Shown here: positions 22,931 through 34,851 of the stretch, piece after piece
How the letters are laid out: each line of letters starts with the position of its first letter
Position numbering within the stretch: position 1 is the first letter of the stretch
Source of the DNA: Gracilaria domingensis
Lineage: Eukaryota; Rhodophyta; Florideophyceae; Gracilariales; Gracilariaceae
Assembly (NCBI GenBank): GCA_022539475.1
Contig: VCMS01000215.1
Span: forward strand, 32,837-96,836
Direction of reading: 5' to 3'
DNA: 64,000 nt
Made by a program: the position numbers and the translations under genes
The notes under the pieces: model-generated
The model's database searches: none
Told to the model about the DNA's origin: nothing
What the model saw: the letters and a program-made list of their open reading frames with translations, nothing else

Positions 22931-23836
22931 TTACACGTCACCTATGACGGAAACGTTACTAGGTGCTTTGCCCGATCGTGCCACCCACCCTAGGTAGACG
23001 ATGAATCCCTCTGGAGAGAATACAACGACCTCCAGGACAGTACAGTACCGAAATGAATTCGTGGAGATACTCTCGTGGAAAGGAGAGTTGAACAAAGTAG
23101 AAGTAATGCTCTGAGGAAGAGGAGAAGAAGAAGAATACTCGGAAGAGGTATATGAAGCCTCGGCTAAGAAATGAAGACTCTATGGAAAGGACTTGGTATT
23201 CAGAAGTGAATTTATGAAGAAAGAGTTTGATATGTGTCTCTCACAAAGGTGAGGTCACGTGGATGCTCGCATTTTCGCTGTCGGATTCCGATTTGGTCGT
23301 ATCTAATCGCGTACATTGGTTTTTAGAAAGTATTACCCTGATTGGTTTTTTATCCAGCTTTCAGGTTCATCACCCCGTTGATGAGCCTCAAACATGGTTT
23401 TTCTCTATAGAAGGATGCCGCTTTTTCGTGCGCATCACCTTGTTTGCTTACCCACAAGACCGATTGTTGGTTGTCGCCCATGCTGGAATGTTACTGTAGC
23501 CAAAGTTCAACTTTTGTGGCTGTTGGTCGCTCGTACTTTGATTGATTCATGCACGCTTGTGCGGTCTCTACTGCATCCGCATGATGCATTGATATCGATC
23601 TGCAGTCACTTCTGGACTTTGTTGCCGTCCGGGCATCGAATATTGTCAACCGCGACTGAAGTTACGCAATTACACGTGTCTGGTCCGCGCGCGGACTCAA
23701 GACGTGTCCGGGAGGACTGCAGGAGGGCCATCGGATACGCAGCGCAAGTGGCACATCTCAAAAAAATCGTGCAAATAATTTATTTGATCAACTCTTGACA
23801 CTGTAATGCGCACGCCTTGTAAGGATTGTAAGGAGT

Positions 23837-23872
23837 ACACGTGTTTAGTCCTTCCGCGGACTATACACGTGT
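23837..23872. repeat. Perfect dyad ending in two ACACGTGT boxes
   Basis: ACACGTGT, two bases, AGTCC, a short GC-rich centre, GGACT, two bases, ACACGTGT. A second looser version lies at 23672-23707 (ACACGTGT, GGTCC, GGACT, AGACGTGT). Similar 15-bp AT-rich stretches ending in ATTTATTTGAT follow each (near 23773 and 23877), so the unit may be duplicated. Confidence 0.7.
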
Positions 23873-24479
23873 GCGCAATTAATTTATTTGATGAAATCTT
23901 CTTTGCCCTACCTCTACAGTACCCTGCGAGGGTCAACTGCGAAAAACCCGTAACTCGGTGAATACGTTTCCGTTTTCTCAACGGCTTGGTTCCAGTTATT
24001 ACTGGACGCATACAAACGCTTTGGAGGAAACAGATCGCGATTATCTCGAAGACCTTCGGAGTTACGGCACCGTTTCGGTTCAACAATCTATTTTTAGACC
24101 GCATTTTCGTGAACTGAAATGGGTCGGGATTTCCCACTTGATCGTGTTTAATCCCAACAATCTTTGTCTCAAATGAAAGCTCTAATTCTCAGAAGTTTTC
24201 CAGTGTATCCGGTTGGTTCACAGCGCGGCTGGTTCAGAAGTTAAGGCGACTGCTATTTTGGGGTTGTTGCAAAATCCCAACTTTCAGATGCGAAGTTTGC
24301 AAACTGGCTTCGAAAGCGTTGATTCGACACTGTCGCGAGTCTTCAACCCTTCTGAGTATTATTTGCCGCATAAATGCGTAGTGTGAGTGACCGCATGACA
24401 GGACAATGGACCTCGGAGAGGAAGGAATTGAGCAGGAAAAGGTCGCTACTCTACTGGGTGACCTCGGATCGCGCTTGTC

Positions 24480-24800
24480 GATTTCACAGTATGGAAACCG
24501 CTCCTGAAAGGGAGAATAGACGCCTCAGAGAGGTATTGCACCGGAGCCCTTGGACAATGAACGAAGTTCAGGAGGACCGCTCCCGTTCGGGTGTGTCGAG
24601 CGTTGCTGCAGCACCTCTTGGCAGGAGGTCCGCTCCCCGGATTGCAGGCCAGGGCACTGTCATGAACGTTAGTTGCGCACCCACTGGGGTATCCCAGACG
24701 CATATAGTGCGGGCTCGAGGACCGTTAATTAGCGTGAGGGAAACGCAGTGAACCCCAATCTGGGCGTGCTGCAGCCATTTTCACGACGATGTCGGGAACG
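24480..24800 (-). pseudogene. Possible remnant of the antisense accessory gene in E2
   Basis: On the minus strand the segment reading ADLLPRGAAATLDTPER, then after a stop GLRCNT, can be laid against GFLPGGLPLAVVQSPEW and MLLRYDT in the E4 antisense protein with matching spacing. The position, between the pol end and the 3' LTR, is right. The similarity is short and by eye, and E3 insertion at 24961 cut off anything nearer the LTR. Confidence 0.3.
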
Positions 24801-24960
24801 TATCGGCAAGTTAAAAGAGCGTGCTCGCAACTCCATGGGAGGTACAGGACGACGCAGGTAGACCCGGAAATCGGTGGAATGCCAGGAAGACTTAAACATC
24901 GCTGGCACATACCGCTCATACGGGTAATGGCACGACAATGTTGGTTCTTCCGGCGCTTCA

Positions 24961-25816
24961 TGTAGAGCAAAACGCCCTTTGTGGGGATGCACCGAGGTGT
25001 TTTTCATAGTCTGTTGATCCGTTACCGGCTTCGACGCCTCGTGTTATGAGAAGCTACTACGGTAGTGGCCCTATTTTGGGGTATGCCTAGGAAGGGTAGT
25101 GTTTCTGCACACGTGTGCTTAGTTGGCCCGATGCCGGGTGCGCCGTGGCAAGCCCGCCACGGTTTCACACGTGTAGGATGTTGGCCGGCAGCGCCGGATA
25201 GTTAGATATTTCTAGTTGATATTTTCAAGTGCCCTATATAGGTGGCGGCACTTGCCGCCACTGTACGGAAAGTAAACCTCAAGAAGGCTTCTGGCTCTGA
25301 CTTTCTTGCCGCTTTTGAACGGTCTTCGTCCCTAATCGGGCAAGCCGCCACAATTCCGGGCTAGTCATCCGACCTCTACCACTGAGGAGTTCTAGACCGT
25401 CGTCACGGCACCTTTTGTTGTTTCTTTGTTATTATTTTCGTCATACGGCTCTCGTTTCTCTGCCCTGTTCTACAGGTTTTTGCCCACTAGTCTCGGGACT
25501 TATTCCCGTTTATCACGAGTCAGTGCTCCGCAGTGCGGCTCGTTTGTTGATCCCCTGTCACTCCCTACCGTTAGGCTGGATACCTCCACTCGCTGTGGCT
25601 CGCCGGAACAACTGGATACTTACGCCGATTCTTCCGTTTCACCTCTGACAGCACGCTCAGATCGGGGCCACCCGGACTTACACCCGGCATCGCGCTGGCC
25701 CTATCAGAGGGTTCTACTGCTGCATCTACCCTTATAGAGAGCAGGTTTCGAACACCCTATCGGTGCGCTTTCCGCGACGCGGCTCTTGTTTGCACACTCG
25801 GTTGATTGCACCACAA
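24961..25816 (+). repeat. 5' LTR of E3
   Basis: It starts TGTAGAGCAAAACG and ends ...TTGCACCACAA. U3 has CACGTG boxes at 25109-25114 and 25168-25173, both within ACACGTGT, with GC-rich inverted repeats between and TATATA at 25235-25240 about 62 bp downstream. Confidence 0.93.
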
Positions 25817-25818
25817 AC

Positions 25819-25836
25819 TGGTCTCCTGACCTAGAA
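25819..25836 (+). other. Primer binding site of E3
   Basis: TGGTCTCCTGACCTAGAA is placed just after the LTR as in E2 and E5. Confidence 0.6.
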
Positions 25837-25979
25837 TCGGCTTTATTGGCCAACATTTGTTGGAGTTGGTTCGTTTGTTTGGAGCCCAGATAGTTGGGAA
25901 TATCCGTTCTTACGGTTCTTTCATTGTCCGTTTTCGGAAGTTGTTTTGGTTGCCAATTGGCTGACTGTGTCGGTGAACG

Positions 25980-28028
25980 ATGTAGTCCCGTCGCAGGAGT
26001 AGCGCGCCACGTGCGGCTTCTGTGCCCGGTTTGTCCGCCTTGCCGGCAAGTCTGCCCCCGCTGCCGAAGGACACCCTCGAGGTCCCCGGTAATGGCACTC
26101 CGAAATCGGCTTCCCGCGGCCTCCGTTCTGATAACGGGACCCCACCCACTCGTGGGCCAACTGACACCGCACCTGCGGCTGATTCCGATGCAGCGCTTGA
26201 CGTTATGTCGTCGCGATCCGACGAGTACACCCTCCGTGAATTAGAAGCTCAGGTTTGCATCCTGCAGAACTCCCAAGTGGGCCTCATCCGAGATATTACA
26301 AAACTCCGGCAACGGCTCGATGAAGCCAGTGTCCGGGATGTTTCGAGCGACGTCCGTGTTTTACGGTCTGATTTCAACCAGATTATGGAACACCGACAGG
26401 TGTCGGCTGCCCTGCATGAGCAGACTTCTGCACGCCTGGACCGCCTGGCTACCCGTCTGGAGACGGTCGAGCAAATCATCGTATCTGATGCTGTTGCGCC
26501 GGGAGCCCCGGTTTCTGAGGGTTCTCAGCACTCGCGCCGTTCCTGGGATCGTCCGGCAAAGAAGAAGGTCAAGGTTGAGTCTGACTCGTCTTCTTCGTCC
26601 TCTTTTGATGAGAAGGGCCCTCAAAAGAGATCGTCTAACCGACTCTTCGGACAGCGCGGAAGAGCGCTCCCGCTATCGTGCATGCCGTTCGCGGGATACT
26701 GCAGCCACCTCTAGTGTTTCACGAGGCCGTACGAAAGGACAGAGACATCTTGGATTGAAGGAATTGAAGCCGACAAACTTACTGTATCGGAAGCTGCTAT
26801 CCTACCGATATTATCAACTTGATGACAAGACGCCACAGAGAACCCCAAGTGGGACTGGCAAGGTGCGAAACCATCTCCGACAAATGGAGCTCACGCTGAA
26901 GCCCCACAAGTTCTCTGGGGAAGATCCAATTCTTGTCTTGGATTTTCTTGGCCGCTTCGTGGCGCAGCCGATGTACTTTGGATGAGTGAGGTACAGGCCT
27001 ACATTGCGCTACCGTACTTTTTGACGGGCGTAGCCGAAGATCAATTCAATTCGGTTCGTGGGTCATCTCGCGCCTCCGAAGGAGGAGTCACGTGCTGGCT
27101 GGAAGCGGTACAATATCTCCTGCGCTCTTACGCGACAGTCGATGCGATACAGGGCGCTATACTCGCGCTGCGAGACACGAAGCAAGGAGCCGAGGAATCG
27201 GAAACCGTTTATTCTGCCCGCCTCAACAAGGCTTTCCACAGATGTGGCAACGTGTTCTCCGCAGCTGAGCGGTGTACGATGTTTGTTGATGGACTAGACC
27301 GATCAAGTCGGACGTTGGTAGCCCGTTATCGGGAGAACAAACGCCGGACTACCTATCTGGAACTCGTACAATTTGCCTAAGCCGAGGAAGATGTCGCTCG
27401 AGCACGCGCTGGTGTCAAGACGCGCACGCGCCGCCTCCTTCATGTAGAAGGCCGCGACTCTTCTTTGCCTCTATCGCGAGGTTCGGTTCAAGAGGGTTAT
27501 GACAACCTACACCTGTTACAAGCTGATGGTTCAATGCCGACCACGGAGTTGCCGTCAACGACGGAGCCGTCTACTGTTGACGTAGATCCCGCTCTGTACA
27601 CCGATCAACACGTTCCGGCGTTGCACGTGCCACACGCTGGTGGATATCGCACTCAATGCCCTGGTTGGAGGGATCCCTACCCTCCACGACAGGAGCGCCG
27701 TCAGCCGAACCCGGATCTTCTCCGGCACCTTATTTGCCACACCTGTTACAGGCATGGACACATCGCTCCGAATTGTTTAATGCCCATACGGGATATGTCG
27801 AAAATCGTCCCTCAATACGAGTCGTTGACGCCCGCCGAACGGGAACGCGTTCCCGACAAATCGTACCTTCGTGCGAAGGCGGAGACTCAGCCTGGAAACC
27901 AGAAAACGGTGCTATCGAATGGTGGAACTGTAGCCGCCCCTGCGGAATCGAAACCCCCGCAGATTGGCGGCAAAGCGCAGAAAAACAGAGCATGGGAGCC
28001 TCCAGCAATGGCGAGGCGCCCTCAGTGA
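25980..28028 (+). pseudogene. Gag of E3 (coiled coil, capsid, zinc knuckle), broken
   Basis: The likely ATG (25980-25982) is followed directly by TAG, then a basic stretch like the E5 Gag start. The coiled-coil segment runs near 26240-26480 (LEAQVCILQNSQVGL). Frame changes near 26640 and 26980 separate the capsid parts (GEDPILVLDFLGRF near 26915). A TAA at 27378-27380 precedes the CCHC knuckle CHTCYRHGHIAPNC near 27737-27778. At the expected gag end the slippery AAAAAC is followed by AGA rather than a stop, so this frame runs on to TGA at 28026. Confidence 0.8.
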
Positions 28029-28060
28029 CGGGGTCTAGCGCGCCGGAGCCTGAGAAGCCT
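27980..28060 (+). promoter_or_regulatory. Candidate -1 frameshift signal of E3, partly decayed
   Basis: GAAAAAC at 27980-27986 is in the correct gag frame, but the following stop is mutated to AGA. GGCGC near 28014 can pair with GCGCC near 28040, a shorter stem than in E4 and E5. Confidence 0.45.
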
Positions 28061-28958
28061 CGCCCCCCGGTCAAAATCCTTTCGAGAAAGATGGCCACTA
28101 CAGACGTGGACTCTGAGCACCTTGGTGTCTTGCGTCGCCCGTGGATACGGTCTAAGAATAGCCGGTCCCCAGATAGAGCCCTGGTCATGGCGAAACGTAA
28201 CTACAAAGTTTACGCCGACCTAGGTGTTTTCGACCAGTATATGGTTCGGCAGTTGTCCGTACTCGATAGAGGAGCTGGGCCAAACTTTTTGCTTGAGTCT
28301 TTGATTCTGCCGCACTTGCGGTCTCGCGTTCGTGCGGCGCCGCATATTGATATCGCGGATGCGAACAATCGGCCACTGTCGCTTATGGGAGTAATATACC
28401 TGCTTGTCAAGCTTGGCCACTACGTGGTGAAGCTCGATTTCTTGGTTTGCAAGCAGCTCGCTGCGCCGGTCATACTCGGATGTGACTTCTGTGACCGCTT
28501 CGTCGAATCAATTCGACCGCGGCGAAGAACCATCGAAATGGAGGATGGGACCATTGTAACGATCGTTCGGCGTCCTCTTCGACGGGCTTTGAAGAAGCAA
28601 GTGCCCTTGCCTGCTGCGCAGGAGCCTGCCGCTGATGAACGGCAGTCTACGAAGCTCCGAGTTGCTCGGTCTATTTGCATCCCCCCGGAATCGCAGGTCT
28701 TGGTCACTGTAACATCTCCACAATGTGGCTTACAAACGGTGCAACCGTTACCTGCGTTGCAGGAGAAGCATCAGCTCGCCCTGGCTAATAGGAATGTTTT
28801 CGTAGAACCCGAGAAGCCTTTTCAGATGCTGGTTGCGAACTTCAGCCGTATTACTCAACGGTTGGTTAGGAGCCAAATTATCGGATCATTGCTCCCGCAG
28901 CCTGCGGCTATAGTGCCTACTTAGGTTTCTATGGCCGAAGTTCTCGGAATTCTCGAAG

Positions 28959-28973
28959 CTGAGGAGGGGGAGG
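28959..28973 (+). other. Internal polypurine-tract copy 1 in E3 (protease-RT linker)
   Basis: CTGAGGAGGGGGAGG, coding EAEEGEAE. It differs from the E4 3' tract at 2 of 15 positions. The protease-RT linker around it is poorly conserved among E2-E5, yet the tract is kept in E3, E4 and E5. Confidence 0.6.
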
Positions 28974-31900
28974 CGGAACGGAACAATTCCGAACCAAATC
29001 CTGTACCGAATAGTCCGTCGGGAAATGCTACGCCGACTTCGTCGGATGCGAATAACCGCAGCCTGTCGAAGAAAGCAATGCCGACCTCGTCGGACAGTAA
29101 TGATAAGGACCTGAGTGCTGCAGACACGAAGGATAAGGCAGTACAAGAACTGCAGTCCCTGGACCTTGAACACGTCCCAGAGACTCACCGCGATAAATTG
29201 CGGCACATGCTCAAAGAATTCACGCCCATGTGGGATGGTTCCCTCGGAACGATTGGTATTACCGAACATCAGATTGATTTGCTACCGAATAATCAGCCCA
29301 TTTGACTGCAACCTTACAGAGCAGGACCGACAGCTCGGCAAGAAGAGAAGGCTCAAGTAGAAAAGATGCTCCGCGCTGGAGTTATCGAGACGGCTCAGTC
29401 ACCTTGGGCATCGCCGGTGGTGCTCGCCCTCAAAGCTGATGGGTCTTGGCGATTTTGCATCGACTACCGCAAGCTAAACGCGGCTACAGTCAAGGATGTG
29501 TATCCTATCCCACGAATGGATGAATGCATCGATTCATTGGGCGACGCGAAAGTTTTTACGACCCTAGACGCGAATTGGGGCTATTGGCAAGTTTCCGTGA
29601 GGGCTGAAGATCGTGACAAGACAGCCTTCGTTTGTCATGAAGGATTATACCGATTCAATCGGATGCCCTTTGGGTTAACGAACGCGCCAGCCACATTTCA
29701 ACGTGCTGTGAATATCTTGCTCGCCCGCTTCAAGTGGAAGACTCGCCTGGTTTATCTGGACGACATCATTGTCTACTCCAGCAACCTGGACTAGCACTTG
29801 ACCCACGTACGGGATGTGATGCGAGTCCTACGAGACGCATTACACTCAAGCCGAAGAAGTGCGAATTCTTTACCGAAACCGTCAGGTATCTCGGCCATGT
29901 CATCCGTCCTGGACGGCTATCTATCGACGAAGCACGTGTAAAATGCCTCAAAGAGGCTAAGCATCCGCGGACGCAGACTGAACTCCGATCTTTTCTCGGC
30001 TTGTGCAATGTTTACCGCCGCTTCATTCCGAACTTCGTGGATATCGCTGCACCTCTAAACGAGCTTCTTCGCAAGGGACAGCCAGTACAACTGAAAGCGT
30101 TCGACGACGGCACATTCGCGGCTTTCTCGTCGCTCGTGGACGCGCTGACATCGCCACCAGTCTTATCCCTACCCAGGGCTGGTCTGCCGTATGCAATCGA
30201 TACGGACGCGAGCGACTACCAAGTTGGCTGCGCTCTTTTCCAGACCACAGAGGATGGCGAACGATTGCCAATTGGGTATTGGTCAAGAAGCCTCAACGTT
30301 CACGAGAGAAATTACTCGGTATCCGAGAAAGAGTGCTTGGCAGTTCTCTGGGCATTACAGACACTGCGGCCCTATCTTATAGGAACTCGCTTCATTGTTC
30401 ATACCGATAATTCGGCCTTACGCTGGCTACTCTCTATAGCAGAGCCATCTGGCCGCTTGATGCGGTGGAGACTCCGCCTGTCGGAACTCGACTTTGAAAT
30501 CCGCTACAAGAAAGGACTCCTGAACACTCAGGCTGATGCACTGTTCCACTTGGAAACAGCGGCTGAAGCTGCGCCAGTCGATGACCTGTAAATACTCTGC
30601 TTCCTCGCGGAAGACGGCTCGAGCGATGCCGATGAAGATTCGGAAGGATGGGACATCTACGATGCTGTTTTAGCCGTGTCAGACACGCGCCCAGAACCGG
30701 GTTCTTTCCTACCGATCAAGCCGGAAGAACTCATCCGGGAGCAGCACACGGACCGTTTTTGTATGGAGATTCGTAGCCGTCTGAACGGCGGAGCACGACT
30801 GCCTTTCGTCGAGAACGACCAAGAATTTCTCATCCAAAGTGTCGGGTGCAGGCCACAGATTGTGGTTCCTCACTCACTCCAGTCACGAGTACTGCATCTG
30901 TCGCACTATGCGAAGCTCTCAGCCCATCCTGGTGGCAGGAAGTTGTACTACACCTTGAGGAAGGACTTCTACTGGCCAGCGATGGCTTTTGATGCGTATG
31001 CAACCGTTTGTGGATGTTCTGATTGCGCGAAGAACCGCGTCAAACTGCGGAAGGATTCCAAGAAGTTGGTACTCTTCCCTGCTAGGGCTCCACTGGAGTT
31101 CGTGGCTATTGACTTGCTGGCGAGTTTATTAGCACCCGTCAGGGAAACCGGTTTCTACTGGTGATCACCGACCGCTTTTCTAAGCTGGTACGGACTGTGC
31201 CTTTGAAAAAGGTTACCGCCAGTGCGGTCGCCCAAGCTTTCGTTACACACTGGGTCTTTGTCTATGGACAGCCGATTGATTTGTTATCGGATAATGGACC
31301 GCAGTTCGCGGCTAAGTTCTTTCAAGACGTCTGCCGCATCTTGCGGATCCAAAACTGGTTCACGACAACATATCATCCCCAGAGTAATGGGCAGGTTGAA
31401 CGCTTTAACCGTACAATGCTCAATGCATTACGGACATTCGTTGCCGAGCATCCGTCGGAATGGGATCAATACACCGATGCGGTGATACATGCCTGCAATA
31501 TGCAGGTTCATCGCACTACTCAGATCTCGCCGTTCGAGCTTGTGCTATCACGCGTTCCACCGTCGGTGGTCATCGAGCCACAGCCAGTACTGGACAAATT
31601 CCCCTCGCCCCGACTCCATCGGAACGCGTGAAAGGGATTGCTCACGAAGATTATTCCTACGGTTAGGCAGAATATCGCTAAGGCATAAGCCGCCTATAAG
31701 CGGAATTTCGACGCAAGAGTGCGCAAACATGCCCCTCAGATTAGGGAAGGTAGCTATGCCTTCATACGGGAGGAATACTACAATCCAGAGAAGGAGAAGC
31801 GCCATAAGCTTTCTCCTATCGCGGATGGTCCCTACCGGGTCATTTCAGTTACCGACACTACGGTTGTTCTTGACATCAAGGGAGAGTACGAGCGTTTTTC

Positions 31901-32160
31901 TCGGGATCGCGTAACGCCTCCGTCAAGGCCTGCCTCTCAGGAAACGCAACCGGAAACGCCGGACACCGCTACGCCGACTGCGGAACCAGCCGCTGAAGCG
32001 GAAGCGCGCACTTCATTGTCGGTATTGCCGCATCCCAACCGCGGACTTGCTGATTTGCCGGCAGAGCCGGAATCTCACGAGTCAGTCTCTGCTGCCGCTC
32101 ACGTACGCACGCGGATACTGGCCCCTCCGGGGATACTTACCACCGCCCCCGACGCTCCAA

Positions 32161-32175
32161 CTGAGGAGGGGGAGG
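32161..32175 (+). other. Internal polypurine-tract copy 2 in E3 (integrase-chromodomain linker)
   Basis: CTGAGGAGGGGGAGG, identical to copy 1 of the same element 3.2 kb upstream, within a linker that otherwise does not align between elements. Confidence 0.6.
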
Positions 32176-33519
32176 AGGAGGCAAATCGCTCGCTGTCGTT
32201 GTCGCTGTCGTCGACGGAATCGCCGTTGCAGGCCTTAATGTCGCACGCAAGTCGTGGTGAACGCGCGAGGACACCCGCCGCACAGCCGAACAATCGGAAA
32301 GACGCGAGCAACCCGCAGTTATCGCGGAAGCCTGAGAAGGAACGCACCACTTCGGTGGAGCACAAAGCCGGACACCCGGAAGAATACCAGAGTGTAGCTG
32401 CTGCAGAAGTCGCCGCTTTGCCCGCGGATGGTACTGTACTGCCGTCACAGACGGAAAGACAGGAGCCTGCCCCAGCTGTGCAGCCTGAGACCGGCACGCC
32501 GGAAAAGAGTGTCGCAAACATAGCAACAGCCGCGTCAAATGCGGAACATACCCTTTCGCCGCAGCCGGAGCCCGACAGCGGTAGCGCACCTGTGCGGAAG
32601 AGAGCCGGAAGTCCGGAAGAAAAGTTAGTCAAAAGAGACCGTGCTGTTACGGCAGACCCGACTTCCGGAGATCTCAGTGAAGCATCGAGTGATGAAGCCG
32701 TTGAAAACACGGAGGAAACCGCCGATATGGCGAGCCGATACGCCACAGTAAGTGGGAAGCAACAAAACGCTGCACACGCGCGCACATTGCGCCAAGTGTC
32801 TGGCTTCGCCGGCGATCCGCCTCCAGTGGAGGACAGCAGCACACGAGCCGGGCACGTGCCTGCTGTAAGGCCCGCGGCCGCCGAAAACGGGAATTCCGAA
32901 TTCGAATCGGCAGCGCACAGCCGTGCAACGGCGCAGGCGCCACCACCAGCAGTGAGTGGCGAAACGGCGCCACGGCGTGCAAAGCAGCACCACTCGCTGG
33001 CGCACTGCAAGGCGGACCGTTCACCCTCACGACGGGAGATCCCGCCGGAACGCCGGAAGCACGCTGTTAGAGAAGACCAAAGCAAGGTCGCAGCCAGACA
33101 ATACGGGGAGGAAAGCCAGAAATCTGGAAGCCTGAATGTCAGGAACACACAATCCTCACCAGGACCACCTGGCGTACAGAACGCACTGCCGTCAGGACGG
33201 AAGCCGTTTGGCAGCGACGCCCACGACGGGAAAGCAATCAACGACACTCCAGAAGAGGGTGCAATAACCGAACCGCACACTGAGCGGCGTGTCCTCGACA
33301 GGGACTACGTTATGGACCGTCTGATTAGTCGCGGCTACGCCTCTGATGGAGAGCTATTGTATCGAGTCCGTTGGTACGGCTGTCCTTCTTCGAAGGATAC
33401 ACATGAGCCTATCGAACATCTTCCTCGCTCCAAGGTCCTACAGTACCACCGTCGCACACGGACACCGATACTGGCTACGCTGGACAGAGCCCAAGTGGGT
33501 TGACTACCCACAACTTGTG

Positions 33520-33910
33520 AGTTATGCCGCCTCGGACGGAATATGCCGCTTCACGCGGATGGAATTACATCATGCAAGACTTGCCACTTCACGCGGATGC
33601 AACGATGTTGATACTAACAAGCCGCTCTAGGCGGACGCTACTGAAAAGCAGCAACATGCCGCTCTATGCGGACAGCCTCTGTCTGAGCAGACAAGCCGCA
33701 AAACGCGGAAGCCACTTACAGTGGAAGAAGAAGATGAAGAAGAAAGAAGCCTAAGACAAGGAAAAGAAGCCAGGATACTGAAAGGAAGACTAAGAAGTTT
33801 TATTGCTACAGCCGCTTCGGCAGAAAGTTATCCCTCTCTTGTGGGCCATTCGCAACAGCCTCGAACGAGGTATTGCCCACTGAGAAGTGGTAGAACAAGA
33901 AGAAAAGTTT
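33520..33910 (+). repeat. Short hairpin series and purine-rich spacer after E3 pol
   Basis: Several mini-hairpins of the form GCCGC, 4-5 nt, GCGGA occur near 33543, 33619, 33657 and 33693, with looser copies near 33580 and 33808. They are followed by a purine-rich run (33718-33905). The spacer separates pol from the convergent antisense gene. Confidence 0.55.
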
Positions 33911-34020
33911 GAGCCAAGCCAGCAAGGCTGGAAAAGTTTACCTCTAACTACTGAGTCGCCCCTCATCATCGGGGTGTATTACGCACTACGGTAGCCCGCC
34001 AGGGATCGCGAGCCGGGAAA

Positions 34021-34851
34021 TTACGCGCCAGACGGTCTAGCACCTGGGGTGCCCCCAATACTGGGAGCCCCGGAGAAGCGCTGTGCCGCTATCGCTTGCA
34101 ATTCCGACTCGTCGGTCACCGTATCGGGAACAGCCACTCCCGCGCCTCGAAGGAAGTCGCGAATGACCGCCGCTCGCGGAGTGAGAGAGGAACTGCCGCC
34201 CCCGGCGGATGCTACGTCCTGAGCCCACGCGCCGGTCGGAGCGGGAGCCGCTACAGCAGGTGGGACAACAACCACGACTTCGTCGTCGCCGTCCATAGCT
34301 TCGGGTTCTGGTTCGTTCTCCACGCCCGCTGGGCTTCCCTCATCCATGGGGCTACCTCCCTTGGCAGGGTCATCACCGTCATCGTCGACGTATACGAACC
34401 CACGCGGGTGCCCAAACGGGATATGACGCTCCTCTCGGCGGTGACACGCCGCCTCAGCGGGACTAATTATCTCCCAAATCCATGGGTCAAAGTATACGAA
34501 GTCGCCGGCATTGACGTTCCGTCCCGGAGAACGGTCCGACTGCCGACGAACCCCGTCGGAAACCTGACTGGCAGGCACCTCATTCCGGTCAATCTGGTCA
34601 ATGACGTCCACCAACGCGGTGGCTTTGCGCGCATTGCGGACCGAGCCCAGCACCTCGGAGAGATCCAGCGCTCGGATCGCTTGCCGAATGAGCTCCAGGA
34701 TGAATCAAACTCGGTATGAATCATATGCCTTGATGAGGAAGAAAGCCGCAACGCGGACGGTCCATTCTGTTCCCAGGATGCTCCACAAGCCGCGAGGCGA
34801 ATCGTTCATGAAGTCCGACGAAGTCGGTGTCTCAGCCTGAGAAGGGAGAGA
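34021..34851 (-). pseudogene. Antisense accessory gene of E3, truncated
   Basis: 210 open codons (34653-34021) continue upstream in the same frame to the LTR edge through one in-frame stop near 34693. The product aligns with residues about 330-617 of the E4 antisense protein. Examples are AYDSYRV against AYDNYRV, DVIDQID against DVIDGID, and DRSPG with AGDFVYFDPW against DRSPG with AGDFVYYDPW, then a Pro/Ala-rich tail. The N-terminal half is absent: the LTR begins where residue about 320 should be, so a deletion removed it. Confidence 0.8.
34838..34851 (+). other. 3' polypurine tract of E3
   Basis: CTGAGAAGGGAGAGA abuts the 3' LTR (TGTAGAG at 34852). It is a slightly altered form of CTAAGGAGGGGGAGA. 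Confidence 0.7.

Larger units (their letters stand above)
22931..24955. other. 3' internal region of E2 after pol, mostly unexplained
   Basis: A purine-rich run (about 23080-23225, GAAGAG-type) matches the spacer found after pol in E3, E4 and E5. From 23230 to 24370 I see no gene: AT-rich segments, short ORFs on both strands, and two symmetric ACACGTGT dyads (23672-23707 and 23837-23872). From about 24480 to 24800, minus strand, weak similarity to the E4 antisense protein appears. Confidence 0.5.
27981..33503 (+). pseudogene. Pol of E3 with a very long integrase-chromodomain linker
   Basis: Protease: the triad is Asp-Arg-Gly (28265-28273) where relatives have Asp-Thr-Gly, so it is inactive. 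RT: KDVYPIPRMDECID near 29500, YLDDII near 29755. RNase H: DTDASDYQVGCALF near 30200. Integrase: HLSHY/CSDC zinc site near 30895-31025, then the Asp (AIDLLA), Asp (SDNGPQF), Glu (QVERFNR) core. About 450 residues of Glu/Pro/Ala/Thr-rich linker (31900-33290) precede the chromodomain (33300-33450, YRVRWYGCP). Stops lie at 28922, 29303, 29792, 30589 and 31629, with frame shifts near 29800 and 31160. Confidence 0.9.

Noticed and set aside
32099-33280. 393-codon open frame on the minus strand within E3
   Set aside because: It is the shadow of the Glu/Pro/Ala-rich integrase-chromodomain linker. The biased composition keeps several frames open, and no similar frame exists in E2, E4 or E5.
34096-34719. 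207-codon plus-strand ORF near the E3 3' end
   Set aside because: It lies opposite the antisense accessory gene, whose protein is the conserved one; the plus frame has no relative in E4.
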